From Parcubacteria group bacterium CG_4_9_14_0_2_um_filter_35_11 (GTDB lineage Bacteria > Patescibacteriota > Minisyncoccia > Minisyncoccales > GCA-002788555): 5,485 nucleotides of DNA. The position numbers and the translations under genes are program-made. The notes beneath the pieces are model-generated. The model was not told the DNA's origin and ran no database searches. It was given only the letters and a program-made list of their open reading frames with translations. How positions within the stretch are numbered: the first letter of the stretch is position 1; every line of letters begins with the position of its first letter. The stretch covers positions 1 to 5,485 of the forward strand of contig PFRL01000017.1 in the NCBI GenBank assembly GCA_002788555.1, read 5' to 3'. Below are positions 4,765 through 5,485 of the stretch, piece by piece.

Positions 4765-5485
4765 TTCTTTGTTAAAACGAACGGTCCTCCTCTGACTATT
4801 GCTATCTCATGCTCAAAATGACAAGAGAGAGAATTGTCTTTGGTTCTATAACCAAAACCATCTATTGTCTTTACGACTTTCCAGTCACCCGCGGTTACTA
4901 TAGGCTCAATACAAAAAACCATTCCTTCTTTAACCTTAATCCCTTTGGCCTTTTCGCCAAAATTTAGAATTTGGGGTTCCTCATGAAGCTTTTTTCCTAT
5001 ACCGTGGCCACAAAGTTCTCGAACTACATTAAATCCTTTACTCTCGACATATTGCTGAATAGTATAGCCGATGTCTCCTATTGTATTACCAATTTTAGAA
5101 TTTTTTATTCCTATTTTTAAAGCCTCTTTTGTAACAAAAATTAACTCCTGAGCTTTTTTAGAAATCTTTCCTATCGGAACAGTAACTGCCATATCACTAT
5201 GATATCCTCTCCAGTAGATTCCGAGGTCCAATGATAAAATATCCCCTTTTTTAAGGATTTTTTGTGAAGGAACGGCGTGAACTAATTCTTCGTTAAGAGA
5301 AGTGCAAAGGACTGCCGGGTAACCCTCAAAATTTAAAAAGGAGGGTTGACCTCCTCTCTCTTGGATTAGTTTTTCGGCAATCTCATTTAATTCCTGGGTA
5401 GTAATTCCTACTTTGATTTTTCTTTCCAATTCTCCCACAATTTTGGCTAGAATCCTACCACCCTCTCTCATTATCTTTATCTCCT
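4761..5485 (-). CDS. map: Methionine aminopeptidase type I, 5'-truncated by window
   Basis: Removes the initiator methionine from new proteins and acts in the cytosol near ribosomes. Numbering is from the internal Met at 5471. The pita-bread fold residues are all present: H65 (LVHAVPS), metal ligands D82 (LDLG), D93 (GYHSD), H156 (CGHGIG), E189 (CIEP) and E220 (HFEHE), plus H163 (LHEEPQ). There is no N-terminal zinc-finger or SH3-binding extension in view, so type I. The ATG at 5471 looks like a start, with AGGAG 9 bases before it. However, the frame stays open to the window edge and reads EIKIMREGGRI, which matches the family N-terminus (EIxxMRxxGRI). The true start is therefore most likely a few codons to about 10 codons beyond 5485, and AGGAG is coding sequence. 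In many bacteria map follows adk in the secY-adk-map cluster; that cannot be tested here. It converges on the phosphatidyltransferase gene with a 4-base overlap. Confidence 0.96.
   Translation of the reverse strand, partial: EIKIMREGGRILAKIVGELERKIKVGITTQELNEIAEKLIQERGGQPSFLNFEGYPAVLCTSLNEELVHAVPSQKILKKGDILSLDLGIYWRGYHSDMAVTVPIGKISKKAQELIFVTKEALKIGIKNSKIGNTIGDIGYTIQQYVESKGFNVVRELCGHGIGKKLHEEPQILNFGEKAKGIKVKEGMVFCIEPIVTAGDWKVVKTIDGFGYRTKDNSLSCHFEHEIAIVRGGPFVLTKN

Noticed and set aside
1..5485. UGA recoding, mobile elements, CRISPR array, tRNA or rRNA genes
   Set aside because: All recognised genes are full length with TGA treated as stop. No terminal inverted repeats, transposase motifs, spaced repeats, cloverleaf-like or rRNA-like sequence were seen on either strand.

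Overview
This window reads as an ordinary stretch of bacterial chromosome: AT-rich, tightly packed, with short intergenic gaps and mostly housekeeping genes. Several traits fit a small-genome lineage such as the Candidate Phyla Radiation (Patescibacteria, for example Parcubacteria-like): a PriA relative with degenerate helicase motifs, two GreA-family factors close together, starts with little or no Shine-Dalgarno sequence, and an unclassified CDP-alcohol phosphatidyltransferase. This placement is inferred from style, not from a marker gene. All frames read through at full length with the standard bacterial code, and the six visible stops are TAA or TAG. That argues against recoding of UGA to glycine.

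Layout, left to right. (1) Plus strand: the 3' part of priA, cut by the left edge, then a divergent GreA-family gene 81 bases downstream. (2) A strong bidirectional hairpin terminator between that gene and lysS, which converges on it. (3) Minus strand: a canonical greA followed by lysS, separated by about 73 bases with an AT-rich leader and no Shine-Dalgarno sequence. (4) A 126-base divergent intergenic region carrying a GC-rich hairpin, a 9-bp direct repeat, candidate promoters and a possible tiny ORF. (5) Plus strand: a six-helix membrane CDP-alcohol phosphatidyltransferase. (6) Minus strand: map (type I methionine aminopeptidase), converging on the previous gene with a 4-base stop-codon overlap and running off the right edge.

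The genes serve core information processing: replication restart (PriA), rescue of stalled RNA polymerase (two GreA-type proteins), lysine charging (LysRS) and N-terminal protein maturation (Map). One gene serves membrane lipid headgroup synthesis. No mobile element, CRISPR array, tRNA, rRNA or defence system is visible. The most notable points are the probable ATPase-dead PriA, the altered catalytic tip of the first GreA paralogue, and the divergent regulatory region around 4018-4143. I do not see convincing evidence of a wholly new system.
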